A program made the translations under genes and the position numbers. From Spirochaetota bacterium (GTDB lineage Bacteria; Spirochaetota; UBA4802; UBA5550), in assembly GCA_016933025.1 (NCBI GenBank), contig JAFGBT010000005.1, positions 52,189 through 116,188 of the forward strand: a DNA stretch of 64,000 nucleotides, read 5' to 3'. The notes beneath the pieces were generated by a model, which was not told the DNA's origin, did no database searches, and saw only the letters and a program-made list of their open reading frames with translations. This document shows positions 54,501 through 63,249 of this stretch, one piece after another; position 1 is the first letter of the stretch; the number at the start of each line of letters is the position of its first letter.

Positions 54501-54785
54501 CCCTGTTCGCTTATCGTATATGAGCTGGTTTCCAACGCGCTCAAGCATGCCTTTCCCGGGAAGGGGTCCGGCAGGATAACGATAGATTTTTCCCGGAAGG
54601 ATGGCATGTTCTTCCTTCGTGTCAGCGATAACGGGACGGGCATGCCGCCCGGCCTGGATTACAGGAAAACCGGCTCCCTCGGGCTGCAGCTGGTCAATGC
54701 GCTGGCGCAGCAGCTGGGAGGGACCGTCTCGCTGGAAAGCGGCGACGGCACGTCGTTCACCATCGCCTTCCGGGGACAATCATGA
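51501..54785 (+). CDS. multi-PAS sensor kinase of the HisKA_2 type
   Basis: 1094 residues from the ATG with AAAGGAAG upstream. A Lys/Ser/Pro-rich N-terminus of about 75 residues leads into about five PAS/PAC modules (to about 720), then a GAF-like region (about 745-880, ending [21 protein letters not shown]). The kinase core is HisKA_2/HWE-like: [25 protein letters not shown] (H904/H905), then [21 protein letters not shown] and [16 protein letters not shown]. No membrane helix. It overlaps the next gene by four bases (ATGA), the first of three coupled signalling genes. Confidence 0.92.
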   Translation: [1094 protein letters not shown]

Positions 54786-57700
54786 TAAAGGTAAAGCTCC
54801 TGGTTGTTGAGGATGAGCTTGTGATCGGGATGAGCATCCAGATGAGCCTTGAGCGGCTCGGGTATGCCGTTGTCGGTATTGTCTCCAGCGGGGAGGAGGC
54901 GGTCGAGAAGGCCCTGGAGCTGCAGCCCGATTTAATTTTAATGGATATTATCCTCTCAGGCACCATGGACGGGATCGAAGCGGCCCGCGAGATACGGAAG
55001 CAGGTTGATATTCCGATCATATACCTGACCGCGAATGCTGACAGTCCAACCGTTGAGCGCGCCCGGGATACAGTTCCCTATGGTTATCTGAACAAGCCGA
55101 TCAACGAGCGCGACCTGATGAGCAACATCGACTCGGCCATTCACAAGCATCACCTTGAGAAGCGGCTGAGAGACAGAGAGGAACGATATCGGCTTCTCAT
55201 CGAGAGCTTGAATGATATCCTGATATCGACAGATGAAAACGGTATCGTGACCTACGTCAGTCCGCAAATCAAAGCAATTACAGGATATACTGAAACAGAG
55301 ATTGTCGGGAAAAATTTCGCTGAATTCGTGCATCCAGACGATAGTGCGAAAACGGCGGAGCTGATTGAAAAGGGAAAGGGCGGGGGCAGTCGAATGGGCG
55401 AGTTCCGCGCCATTGGGAGTACGGGCGATCTAATATGGTTCCACGTGTCAGGAAGTCCGGCATTTGTCAATGGTCGTTTCAACGGCATCAGGGTCATCTT
55501 GAGAGATATCACAAAACAGAAGCGGGCGGAGGAAGAAGCCCGGCATAAAAACGAGGAACTCCTGGCTGCCAATGAGGAACTCCAGTCGATTATTGAAGAA
55601 CTGGAGTCGACCAACGCCGAGTTTGAGGCGCAGAACAGGGAGCTGCTTCGCACCAGGGACGAGCTTGCCACGGATGACGCGATGCTGAGGAGTATTTTCA
55701 AGGTGGCGCCCGTGGGCATTGGAACTGAACGGAACCGGGCCATCGTCTGGTCCAACAGCATGCTTCATGAAATAACGGGCTATGCAGAAGAAGAACTCTA
55801 CGGGCAGAGCGCACGGATGCTCTATCTTTCTGATGAGGATTATGAGGAACTCGCCCGGCAAATGGTCGAGCAGATATATAAAACCGGAATGGGAACAGTA
55901 GAAACCCGCTGGAAGCGGAAGGACGGTACCGTCATTGACATTCTACTGAAGGCGATGCTGATGGATCCGGATAAGATGGGCGCTGACGGCATTTTCATGG
56001 CGCTTGACATCACCGAAAAAAAGAGGGCGGGAGAAGCATTAAGGCGCAGCGAGGAAAAATATCGCCATCTGGCGGAGAATATCTCTGATAACCTCTGGGT
56101 GGTTGACCTCAAGACTCTGAAGCTTGAATATTCCAGCCCCTACGGGAAGCCTATACTCGGGTATGATACGCTGGCAATCCAGGGTCTTCCCATTAGGAAT
56201 ATAATAGCACCCGAACACCTGGAGATGGTGAAGGATATTCTGGCAGAGGAGCTCGATCGGGACGGTCAGCCGGGTATTGATCCGAACCGGACAAGAACGC
56301 TGGAATTGAAACAGGTCCACAAAAACGGGTCCACAATATGGACCGAGACGACCGTCAAGTTTTTGCGCGATGAAACAGGGAAGCCGGTAAGTGTTATCGG
56401 GGTGGCGCATGAAATTACCGGAAGAAAACAATTTGAAACCGAGCTTGTCGCCAGCGAGGAGAAGTACCGGGAGCTTGCGGAGCACATGTCGGACTACCTC
56501 TGGGTTCTCGACATCCATGCGTTGAAGTATACCTATGTGAGCCCCTCCTGCAAGGACCTGATAGGGTATGAAACAGAAGAGTCCCTGATGCTCGCGGCGA
56601 GCGATGTGCTGACGCCGGACTCGCTCAACAAGGCGAACAGGTTCTTTGCCGGGGAGTTTTCCCGGGAGGGACGCGAGGGTGTGGATCCCGACAGGCCGAT
56701 GATACTGGAACTCGAGCTGATGCACAAGGACGGACACATCGTATGGACTGAAATGACGGCCAAATTCCTCCGAGACAAGTCAGGCGCGATAACCGGCATA
56801 CTCGGCGTGTCGCGTGACATCACCAGGCGGAAGCGGACCGAACTGGCCCTGGCGGCCAGCGAGGAAAAGTATCGCCTCATGTCAGAGAGCATTTCGGACC
56901 TTATTTTGATCTGGGACATCATGACCGAGAGATTTTCGTACGTCAGCCCCGTCTCGTGGGAAATGACGGGATACCTGCCTGAAGAATTGCTTTCACTTCC
57001 ACTCAATGAGATTCTTACCCCTGAATCCCATGATGTTGTTATAGGCGTAATGGGTGAGGAAATCGCTCTGGACAGCAGGCCGGGCATCAATCCTGCCCGA
57101 TCGAGAGTTTTTACTGTTGAACTGAAGCGTAAGGACGGTTCAACCCTCTGGATTGAAATTACGGCGCGATTTTTACGAAACGAATCCGGAAATCCCGCCG
57201 GTGTGCTTGGCGTGGCCCGGGATATTTCCGAGCGCAAGCACGCGGAGCATGTGATGATTCTACAGCGCGACCTGGCGCAGGCCCTGGGGGCGATTTCCGT
57301 CCTGGAGGACGCCCTCGCATTATGCATTCAAACGGGGATTCGGGCGACCGGGATGGATTCAGGCTCGGTGCATCTGGTGGACCGTTTAACGGGCGGTCTT
57401 GATCTGGCCAGCCATATCGGGCTCGGTGAGGCGTTTATCAAGAAGTCGTCTCACTATGATGAACAATCGCCGAATGCCCGTCTGGTCATGAAAGGAGAAC
57501 CCGTTTACAGCACATATGAGGAAATTAAGAAGTTCTCCGATAAATCGCTGACAAAAGAAGGACTTCGTGCCATCGCTATCATTCCGGTCATGCACAATAA
57601 CCGGGCAATCGCCTGTTTGGGCATAGCGTCACATGTCATTGATAATATACCCCCGATGGCGCGCAATACACTCGAAAATATCGCCGCACATATCGGCGAT

Positions 57701-58912
57701 ATTATCATGCGCATCGAGATGCAGGATTCTCTGAGGAGGAGCGAGGAAAAGTTCCGGCTGATGATCGAGAATTCCCCGTTTCCCATTGCTATCATAGAAA
57801 ACTCAACGGGTGCCATCACCTACACCAATAAAAGCCTCGAGAATATCCTCGGCTATAATACTGCCAATATTCCGACTATGCGGGACTGGTTGAAGGCGGC
57901 GTATCCTGATCCGGCATACCGGAAAAAAATAAAAGAATCATGGGAGCAGAGAGTACGCGATGCGGTGACCGCGGGCACCGCTGTTGAGCCGCAGGAGGCG
58001 GATGTCAGGTGCCTGGACGGCACGTTGAGGCGCATTGAGTTCCACATGGTGTTCATCGGAGACCTGTTGTTTTTCATGATGAATGATCTGACCGAGAAGA
58101 AGATAAACCAGGAGATGATGATACAGACTGAAAAGATGACCTCACTGGGCGGACTTGCCGCCGGCATGGCCCATGAAATAAACAACCCGCTGGGAATCAT
58201 TTTACAGGGAGCCCAGGGGGCGCTGAGCCGCCTTTCATCTGCGGTTAAGAAGAACAAAGATGCGGCGGCCAAAATGGGCCTTGATTTCGATAGGGTGTTG
58301 GAATTCTTGCAGGAACGCGATATTGTCGAATATCTGGAGGGCATCCGGGACGCGGGGAACCGGGCCGCCAAGATTGTTTCAAATATGCTCCAGTTCAGCA
58401 GGCGAAGCGAAACAAGCATCGCGCCGGTGGACATCAATCTTCTTATTGACAAAACAATCGAGATTGCTTCAAACGATTATGACCTGAAGAAAAAGTATAA
58501 TTTTAGGAAAATCCAGATCATCAGGGAATATAATTTGAAGCTGAAAAAGGTCCCCTGTTCCGAGACCGGCATACAGCAGGTCATTCTTAATCTCCTGAAG
58601 AATGCGGCTCAGGCGATGGGGAATGTAAAGAGCGATAAGTTCAAACCTGTTATCACCATTCGGACCGGCAAAAGAGGCAGATCCGCGGTGATTGAGGTGA
58701 CCGATAACGGCCCCGGCATTGACAGCAACGTCCAGCGGCATATTTTCGAGCCTTTTTACACGACCAAGGGAATGGGCGGGGGTACGGGGCTCGGCCTGTC
58801 GGTGTCGCATTATATAATAGACAAGAATCATAACGGAAGCATAACGGTAGAGTCGAAGCCGGGTAAAGGCGCGACATTTATAATCAGTCTTCCCTTGACG
58901 AGGACGGTATGA
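54782..58912 (+). CDS. receiver-PAS-GAF histidine kinase
   Basis: 1376 residues. The N-terminal receiver has phospho-Asp D55 in [14 protein letters not shown] and Lys in GYLNKPI. It is followed by a coiled coil, about six PAS/PAC modules (to about 820), a GAF domain (about 835-985), one more PAS, then HisKA with [17 protein letters not shown] (H1131) and HATPase ([30 protein letters not shown]). Three consecutive PAS units share the same 'RTLELKQxHKNGSxxWTE' pattern, so they arose by duplication. The receiver may take phosphate from the preceding HisKA_2 kinase. Overlaps both neighbours by four bases. Confidence 0.93.
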   Translation: [1376 protein letters not shown]

Positions 58913-59304
58913 GCGGGATGCGCGTGATAATCATTGATGATGAGCCGATGATTATTAAAATGCTGAAAGGTTATCTTGAAGACCAGGGTTTTGATGTTGC
59001 AAGCGCCGGGACCGGAAGGGAGGGGCTTGAGCTTATCTCAAGGGAACGGTTTGATGCGGCCATTGTTGACCTCGGCCTTGCGGACATGGAAGGGAGCAAT
59101 GTCGTTATCAGGGCGAAGACAATCCAGCCGGGGATCGCTTGCTTCATACATACCGGATCGGTCGATTACATCCCTTCAGATGAACTGGTCTCGCTGGGGG
59201 TTGACGCTGATTCCGTTATCCGCAAACCTCAGCCCGACATGCACGAAATTTCACGGGCAATCGTAAAAAAAGTGGGAATGAAGGGAAGGGGAGTTACTTC
59301 ATAA
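58909..59304 (+). CDS. stand-alone receiver-domain response regulator
   Basis: 131 residues, one CheY-like domain. Acidic pair IIDDEP, phospho-Asp in AAIVDLGLADMEG, Thr in IHTGS and Lys in VIRKPQP. There is no output domain. The start overlaps the preceding kinase by four bases, so it is the likely phosphate acceptor of that kinase or an intermediate shuttle. Its stop overlaps the convergent pgeF-like gene by 11 bases. Confidence 0.92.
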   Translation: MSGMRVIIIDDEPMIIKMLKGYLEDQGFDVASAGTGREGLELISRERFDAAIVDLGLADMEGSNVVIRAKTIQPGIACFIHTGSVDYIPSDELVSLGVDADSVIRKPQPDMHEISRAIVKKVGMKGRGVTS

Positions 59305-60022
59305 ATCCGAAATTAAGGTTTCTCCCGGCGTCGCCGCCGCGGTGCGAAAAGAATTCGTTGTTCATCTCGAGCACGCACATTCGCCCGTTGAAAATGTTTC
59401 CCTGCGGTATCCCTTCTTCACGGAGCGATCTCTCGATATTCTGCCAGAGGTCAAGATAGAGTCCGCCTTCTCTCGCGGCAATGTCATCCGGAAAAAGTTC
59501 GGCCACGTCGCCGCCGACCCGGTAGAACGATGGTCCGATAGAAGGGAGGATGTGCACCTGAATATCGGCGTATGACGAGCCGTATAGGCGGTGCATCTCC
59601 CGCACCAGTTTTCGCGCAATCGCCAGACGGGTTCCGCGCCAGCCCGAGTGGACCGCACCCATCACCCGGGCAGAGGGGTCATACGCGAATACCGGGACAC
59701 AGTCGGCCGTTCGTATCACCAGACAGATTCCGGAATGGGCGGTCAGGAGGCCGTCAGCCTCGCCGTATATAAGCCCGCATGCCTGCGGCACTTCATTCAC
59801 AATAAGTATGTTGTCACCGTGCAGCTGGTCGAGCGTCAGGATCTTTTTTTTCTCGATGCCCGTCACGTGACAGAGGAGTTCCTTTTCCAGCTCCCGGACC
59901 TGGTTCTGGTCAATTGCATAGTCCATGGTGTTGCATGATTTGCCAATGACACCGATCATGCAATCGTCGAATGATGATTGAATCCGGTAGACCTCGTCGT
60001 CGTTCTTATCGAAAACAACCAT
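59294..60022 (-). CDS. PgeF/YfiH-type laccase-fold protein (purine nucleoside / muropeptide editing family)
   Basis: 242 residues from MVVFDKNDD, chosen because GAGGAA lies just upstream; the longer frame to 60199 overlaps the next gene. Metal-binding residues are in LDQLHGDN (His), IRTADCVPV (Cys) and GAVHSGWRG (His), the YfiH/DUF152 signature. Members have been described as a polyphenol oxidase, an inosine/adenosine phosphorylase-deaminase-like enzyme and the peptidoglycan editing factor PgeF. Which applies here is not evident. It is transcribed after the PHP phosphatase gene. Confidence 0.85.
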   Translation of the reverse strand: MVVFDKNDDEVYRIQSSFDDCMIGVIGKSCNTMDYAIDQNQVRELEKELLCHVTGIEKKKILTLDQLHGDNILIVNEVPQACGLIYGEADGLLTAHSGICLVIRTADCVPVFAYDPSARVMGAVHSGWRGTRLAIARKLVREMHRLYGSSYADIQVHILPSIGPSFYRVGGDVAELFPDDIAAREGGLYLDLWQNIERSLREEGIPQGNIFNGRMCVLEMNNEFFSHRGGDAGRNLNFGFMK

Positions 60023-60068
60023 TTCTGTTCCTCGTCCGGCGAAGCGGGATAGACGTTCCGCCCCGCTG

Positions 60069-60857
60069 CTATAATGGTATATCGTAGCGCTTTCTTCCTG
60101 AAAAGCCTGAAAGTTTCCGGTACCCCGCCCTTGATAAAATCTCAATTGCATCCTGAAACATGTAGCCCGTCTGCTCAGGCCTGTGGGCGTCAGAGCCAAG
60201 GGTAATCGGCACGTTGCAGTTGAAGAAAATCCTGATGATGTCCTCGGAGGGGTATATCTCTCGCGCCTTATGAAGGAGGCCGGCGGTGTTGATTTCCGCT
60301 GCGAGGTCGTGTGCCGCCATTATCCGTGCGATTTTTTCGACGGCCGGAAGAAAATTCCGGGTCGAACGGTAGCCGAATTTTTTTACAATATCGAAATGGC
60401 CCACCATGTTAAAGAGGCCGGAGGACGCCAGAGCTTCAAGTATTGCGTAATAGCGCGTGTAGATATCATCGATGTTTCGATCGCTGTATCCGCCGACATG
60501 GTCGGGATGGTCAAATGCCCATCCGTCGATGAAATGACACGACCCTATGAGGTAGTCTATCCTCGGGTCTGTGAAATATCGTTCGTCAAAGCTGCCCATA
60601 AGGGGAAAGTCGACCTCAAACCCGAGTTTGACGGCAATCCTGCCGCTGTAGATGTCACGGTTGTGCTTGATCTCGCCGATATAGGGCTCCACCTCGGAGG
60701 CTGACATCGTTATGTCAGCACGTATGTCATCCGGCATTGGCGCGTGATCTGAAAAGCCAATTTCACGGATTCCTTTCTTCAGGGCTGACTCAATGTATTC
60801 TTCCACGGTTCCGGAGGCATGGCCGCAAAGGTAGGTGTGAGTATGATAATCGACCAT
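60069..60857 (-). CDS. PHP-domain phosphatase, HisJ-like
   Basis: 262 residues. PHP metal motifs in order: DYHTHTYLCGHA, FSDHAPM, LGFEVDF, IGSCHFIDGW, VGHFDIVKKFG, AAEINTAGL and LGSDAHRPE. Length and order match HisJ-type histidinol-phosphate phosphatases. No other histidine biosynthesis gene is near, so the substrate could be another phosphoester. Its stop is 46 bp before the PgeF-like start and the next upstream gene ends five bases before its start, so the three may form an operon. Confidence 0.88.
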   Translation of the reverse strand: MVDYHTHTYLCGHASGTVEEYIESALKKGIREIGFSDHAPMPDDIRADITMSASEVEPYIGEIKHNRDIYSGRIAVKLGFEVDFPLMGSFDERYFTDPRIDYLIGSCHFIDGWAFDHPDHVGGYSDRNIDDIYTRYYAILEALASSGLFNMVGHFDIVKKFGYRSTRNFLPAVEKIARIMAAHDLAAEINTAGLLHKAREIYPSEDIIRIFFNCNVPITLGSDAHRPEQTGYMFQDAIEILSRAGYRKLSGFSGRKRYDIPL

Positions 60858-60862
60858 TCGAA

Positions 60863-61528
60863 TCAGTAACCGTGACGTGAGTAATAGAATGATATATCAT
60901 TCAGGATCTCATACATCCGGTCGTTGATGGAGCTTTTCCTGATAAAGAATTTATCGATCCTGTCGTTGTTCTCGTGTCGCACGATCGAGGTGAGATACCA
61001 GAGCGGGTGGACATGCACCTCGGCGCCGCCGTCTTCCTGAATGATGTCATCGGTAAGCCGGTCGCGCATGATAATGTCCTGGTTCGGTTGAGAGGGGTCA
61101 TCGCGTCGGGTTTCCGATCCGTATTTCATCCTGTAAAAGTGCGGATGGAAAAGATAGAGGACCAGAATTTTTTTCCTCCGGAGATACAGCGAAACCAGCT
61201 CGAAGTTTCCAATTTGAATGAAGCGGGGGCGGATGACAATTTTTTCAATATTGAAAAAATCGGTCTTGTTGGGGTAAAATGAGAGGAGGTATCTCACTCG
61301 GTCCGGATTAAGGGTGAGCGCATTATTTCCCGGATATTGCAGGCCGGGATAAATGATTTCGATGACGGAGCCGTTGTTCTTGTAACGATCGCGTTTATAG
61401 AGGCTGTCAAATCGGTTCGATACGAGATCGTTTATATCATGGGTTAAATCGTCATCGATATTGACGATATCGTTCCTTATTTTCCCGACTCTATATTCAT
61501 GTTCAAAGTATTCTTTAATATCAAACAT
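60863..61528 (-). CDS. conserved-looking protein of unknown function
   Basis: 221 residues, soluble, rich in Asp, Tyr and Arg, with no signal peptide or membrane helix. Segments such as IEKIVIRPRFIQIGNFELVSLYLRRKKILVLYLFHPHFYRMK suggest a beta-sheet core. I do not recognise the family. Regular coding composition and the five-base gap to the PHP gene support it being real. Confidence 0.7.
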   Translation of the reverse strand: MFDIKEYFEHEYRVGKIRNDIVNIDDDLTHDINDLVSNRFDSLYKRDRYKNNGSVIEIIYPGLQYPGNNALTLNPDRVRYLLSFYPNKTDFFNIEKIVIRPRFIQIGNFELVSLYLRRKKILVLYLFHPHFYRMKYGSETRRDDPSQPNQDIIMRDRLTDDIIQEDGGAEVHVHPLWYLTSIVRHENNDRIDKFFIRKSSINDRMYEILNDISFYYSRHGY

Positions 61529-61860
61529 TGCATGTCTACCGGTTGCCGTTAATATTTTAATGTACTAAAAATACGGGTTTTGTCAATGATTTACAATGCC
61601 AGATAAAAAATTTATTCTATTAATTCTTAAGATTAATCCGAGTATTAATTAGTCCAGATAACAATCGGGACTGACAGGTAAGAAGAATGCAGGCACTTTT
61701 ACGGCTGATCTGCATAAATATGCGGATTTACCGTACTTCACTGATTTTCCAGCCTTTTACCGGACATTAAAAAAATGCTCAAGTTCGGGACTTTTTATGC
61801 CGATTGAATTAACGGGCAAAAACCCAATTCACGGAGGAATGGGTATCCCGGGAGGTTTTA
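61529..61860. other. AT-rich intergenic region upstream of the FlgM-like gene
   Basis: About 330 bp with low GC, especially 61550-61680. Probably holds the promoter of the minus-strand gene and that of the FlgM-like mini-gene. No repeat, RNA or further gene recognised. Confidence 0.5.
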
Positions 61861-62025
61861 ATGGGCGATCTCATGAAAAAGGAGGATCGTGAGATTAAGC
61901 AGGACAACAGGGAGGCTGATTCTGACAAGATCAAGGAGTTTCGAAGGAAAATTGCTGATGAAACATATCTTGATCATGCAATAACCAGGATCGCAACCGA
62001 TCTATCTCACTTTCTTACAAAGTAA
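61861..62025 (+). CDS. FlgM-like anti-sigma-28 mini-protein
   Basis: 54 residues with an excellent GGGAGG five bases before the ATG. The N-terminal half is charged and probably disordered. The C-terminal half (KIKEFRRKIADETYLDHAI, then TRIATDLSHFL) matches the FlgM core pattern K-xx-[IL]-x-I-x-[DG]-x-Y-xxD-xxIA-xx-[LM]. FlgM binds sigma-28 (FliA) to hold back late flagellar genes until the hook is complete. The protein is shorter than typical FlgM (80-100 residues), so N-terminal export features may be missing. A flagellin gene lies 2 kb downstream on the other strand. Confidence 0.6.
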   Translation: MGDLMKKEDREIKQDNREADSDKIKEFRRKIADETYLDHAITRIATDLSHFLTK

Positions 62026-62138
62026 TGCTTAATTTTTTTATACCGGTCACAGTTGACCGGCAGAAGCAATAATTATAATGGCATCATGCCCTCCCTGCCG
62101 GCTGACGGCGGGAATCTTTTTGATGCACGATTCAAGAA

Positions 62139-63224
62139 ATGGTAAAAAGAGATTCATATTTTGAATTACAACACAACAAGACATTAAAAATCCTGTTTTT
62201 TGCCCTCTTCGGCGCCGTGATCGCCGGCCTGTTCTTTATTTTCCGCTACTACTTCTGGCCTTTTCTCTTTGCACTTCTCCTGTATATGGCCATGCAGCCG
62301 TTATATAATTTTATTCTGCGGCATGTTAAAAAAAGGGGATTAGCCTCGTCTCTTATGATTCTTTTTTTGGTAACTCTCATTCTTGTCCCACTCTTTCTGA
62401 TTGTCCTTTCCATGGTTGACCAGATGCTTCAGCTATATGCGCTTATTCAAAAACAGATCAAGGCGGGAATCCTCGATGATATATACGGCAGCGTGTTTTT
62501 TCAGACGATTCTCGGTTACCTGAATATCGAGACTTCTGAAATCACCGGAAAAGCCAAGGATGTTATCCAGAATACTTCGGGCACAATTCTATCGAGCGCA
62601 CAGGCAATGATTGCATATCCCCTGAGCCTGACCATTAATTTTTTATTCCTCCTTTTAATGCTTTTCTTTATGTTCAAGGATGGTAATGTGATGGCGTCTC
62701 TTTTTTACAAGACACTGCCGTTTCCGGACGATCTTGAAGAGAAGGTAATTGAAAGAATGAAAGAGGTTGTCAGGGTCCTCCTCACGGGGAATTTAATGAT
62801 CATGATGATACAGGGATTCCTTGTAGGTCTTGGACTTTTTATCGTGGGGATACCACTTGCGTTCCTGGGCGGTAGCCTTGCTGCCATCCTGTCGCTTATA
62901 CCGGTTATTGGAACCTCCCTTGTCTGGATTCCGGCAGTGATATACCTGTCCCTTTCGGGTTCGTACCTCTCAGCCCTGTTCCTCGGAATATGGTGTCTCG
63001 TATGGTATCTTCTCCTGGAAAACCTGTTAAAACCGAAATTATTCGGAGAGAAGTTGCATTTTCATCCTGTTGTGTTTTTTTTCCTGCTCCTCGGTAGCAT
63101 ACAAGCTTTTGGTCTGCCCGGTGTATTCGTTGGCCCGATCCTGCTGACCCTTTATTATTCATTGTGGGAGATTTATAAGATGCTGCAGGCCTATGAACAG
63201 CATCAAGATAATATTTGCGAATAG
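62139..63224 (+). CDS. AI-2E family transporter (UPF0118)
   Basis: 361 residues, about eight membrane helices. The family pattern is clear: paired helices at the N-terminus, a long amphipathic loop (IQKQIKAGILDDIYGSVFFQ...), then MLFFMFKDGNVMASLFYKTLPFP, VGIPLAFLGGSLAAILSLIPVIGTSLVWIPAVIYL and LRLKPKLFGEKLHFHPVVFFFLLLGSIQAFGLPGVFVGPILLTLYYSLWEIY-like endings. Members export autoinducer-2 or act as Na+/H+ antiporters; the ligand here is unknown. No quorum-sensing gene is adjacent. Confidence 0.92.
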   Translation: MVKRDSYFELQHNKTLKILFFALFGAVIAGLFFIFRYYFWPFLFALLLYMAMQPLYNFILRHVKKRGLASSLMILFLVTLILVPLFLIVLSMVDQMLQLYALIQKQIKAGILDDIYGSVFFQTILGYLNIETSEITGKAKDVIQNTSGTILSSAQAMIAYPLSLTINFLFLLLMLFFMFKDGNVMASLFYKTLPFPDDLEEKVIERMKEVVRVLLTGNLMIMMIQGFLVGLGLFIVGIPLAFLGGSLAAILSLIPVIGTSLVWIPAVIYLSLSGSYLSALFLGIWCLVWYLLLENLLKPKLFGEKLHFHPVVFFFLLLGSIQAFGLPGVFVGPILLTLYYSLWEIYKMLQAYEQHQDNICE

Positions 63225-63249
63225 AAATTTAATCGAGATCGGTTGTAAG

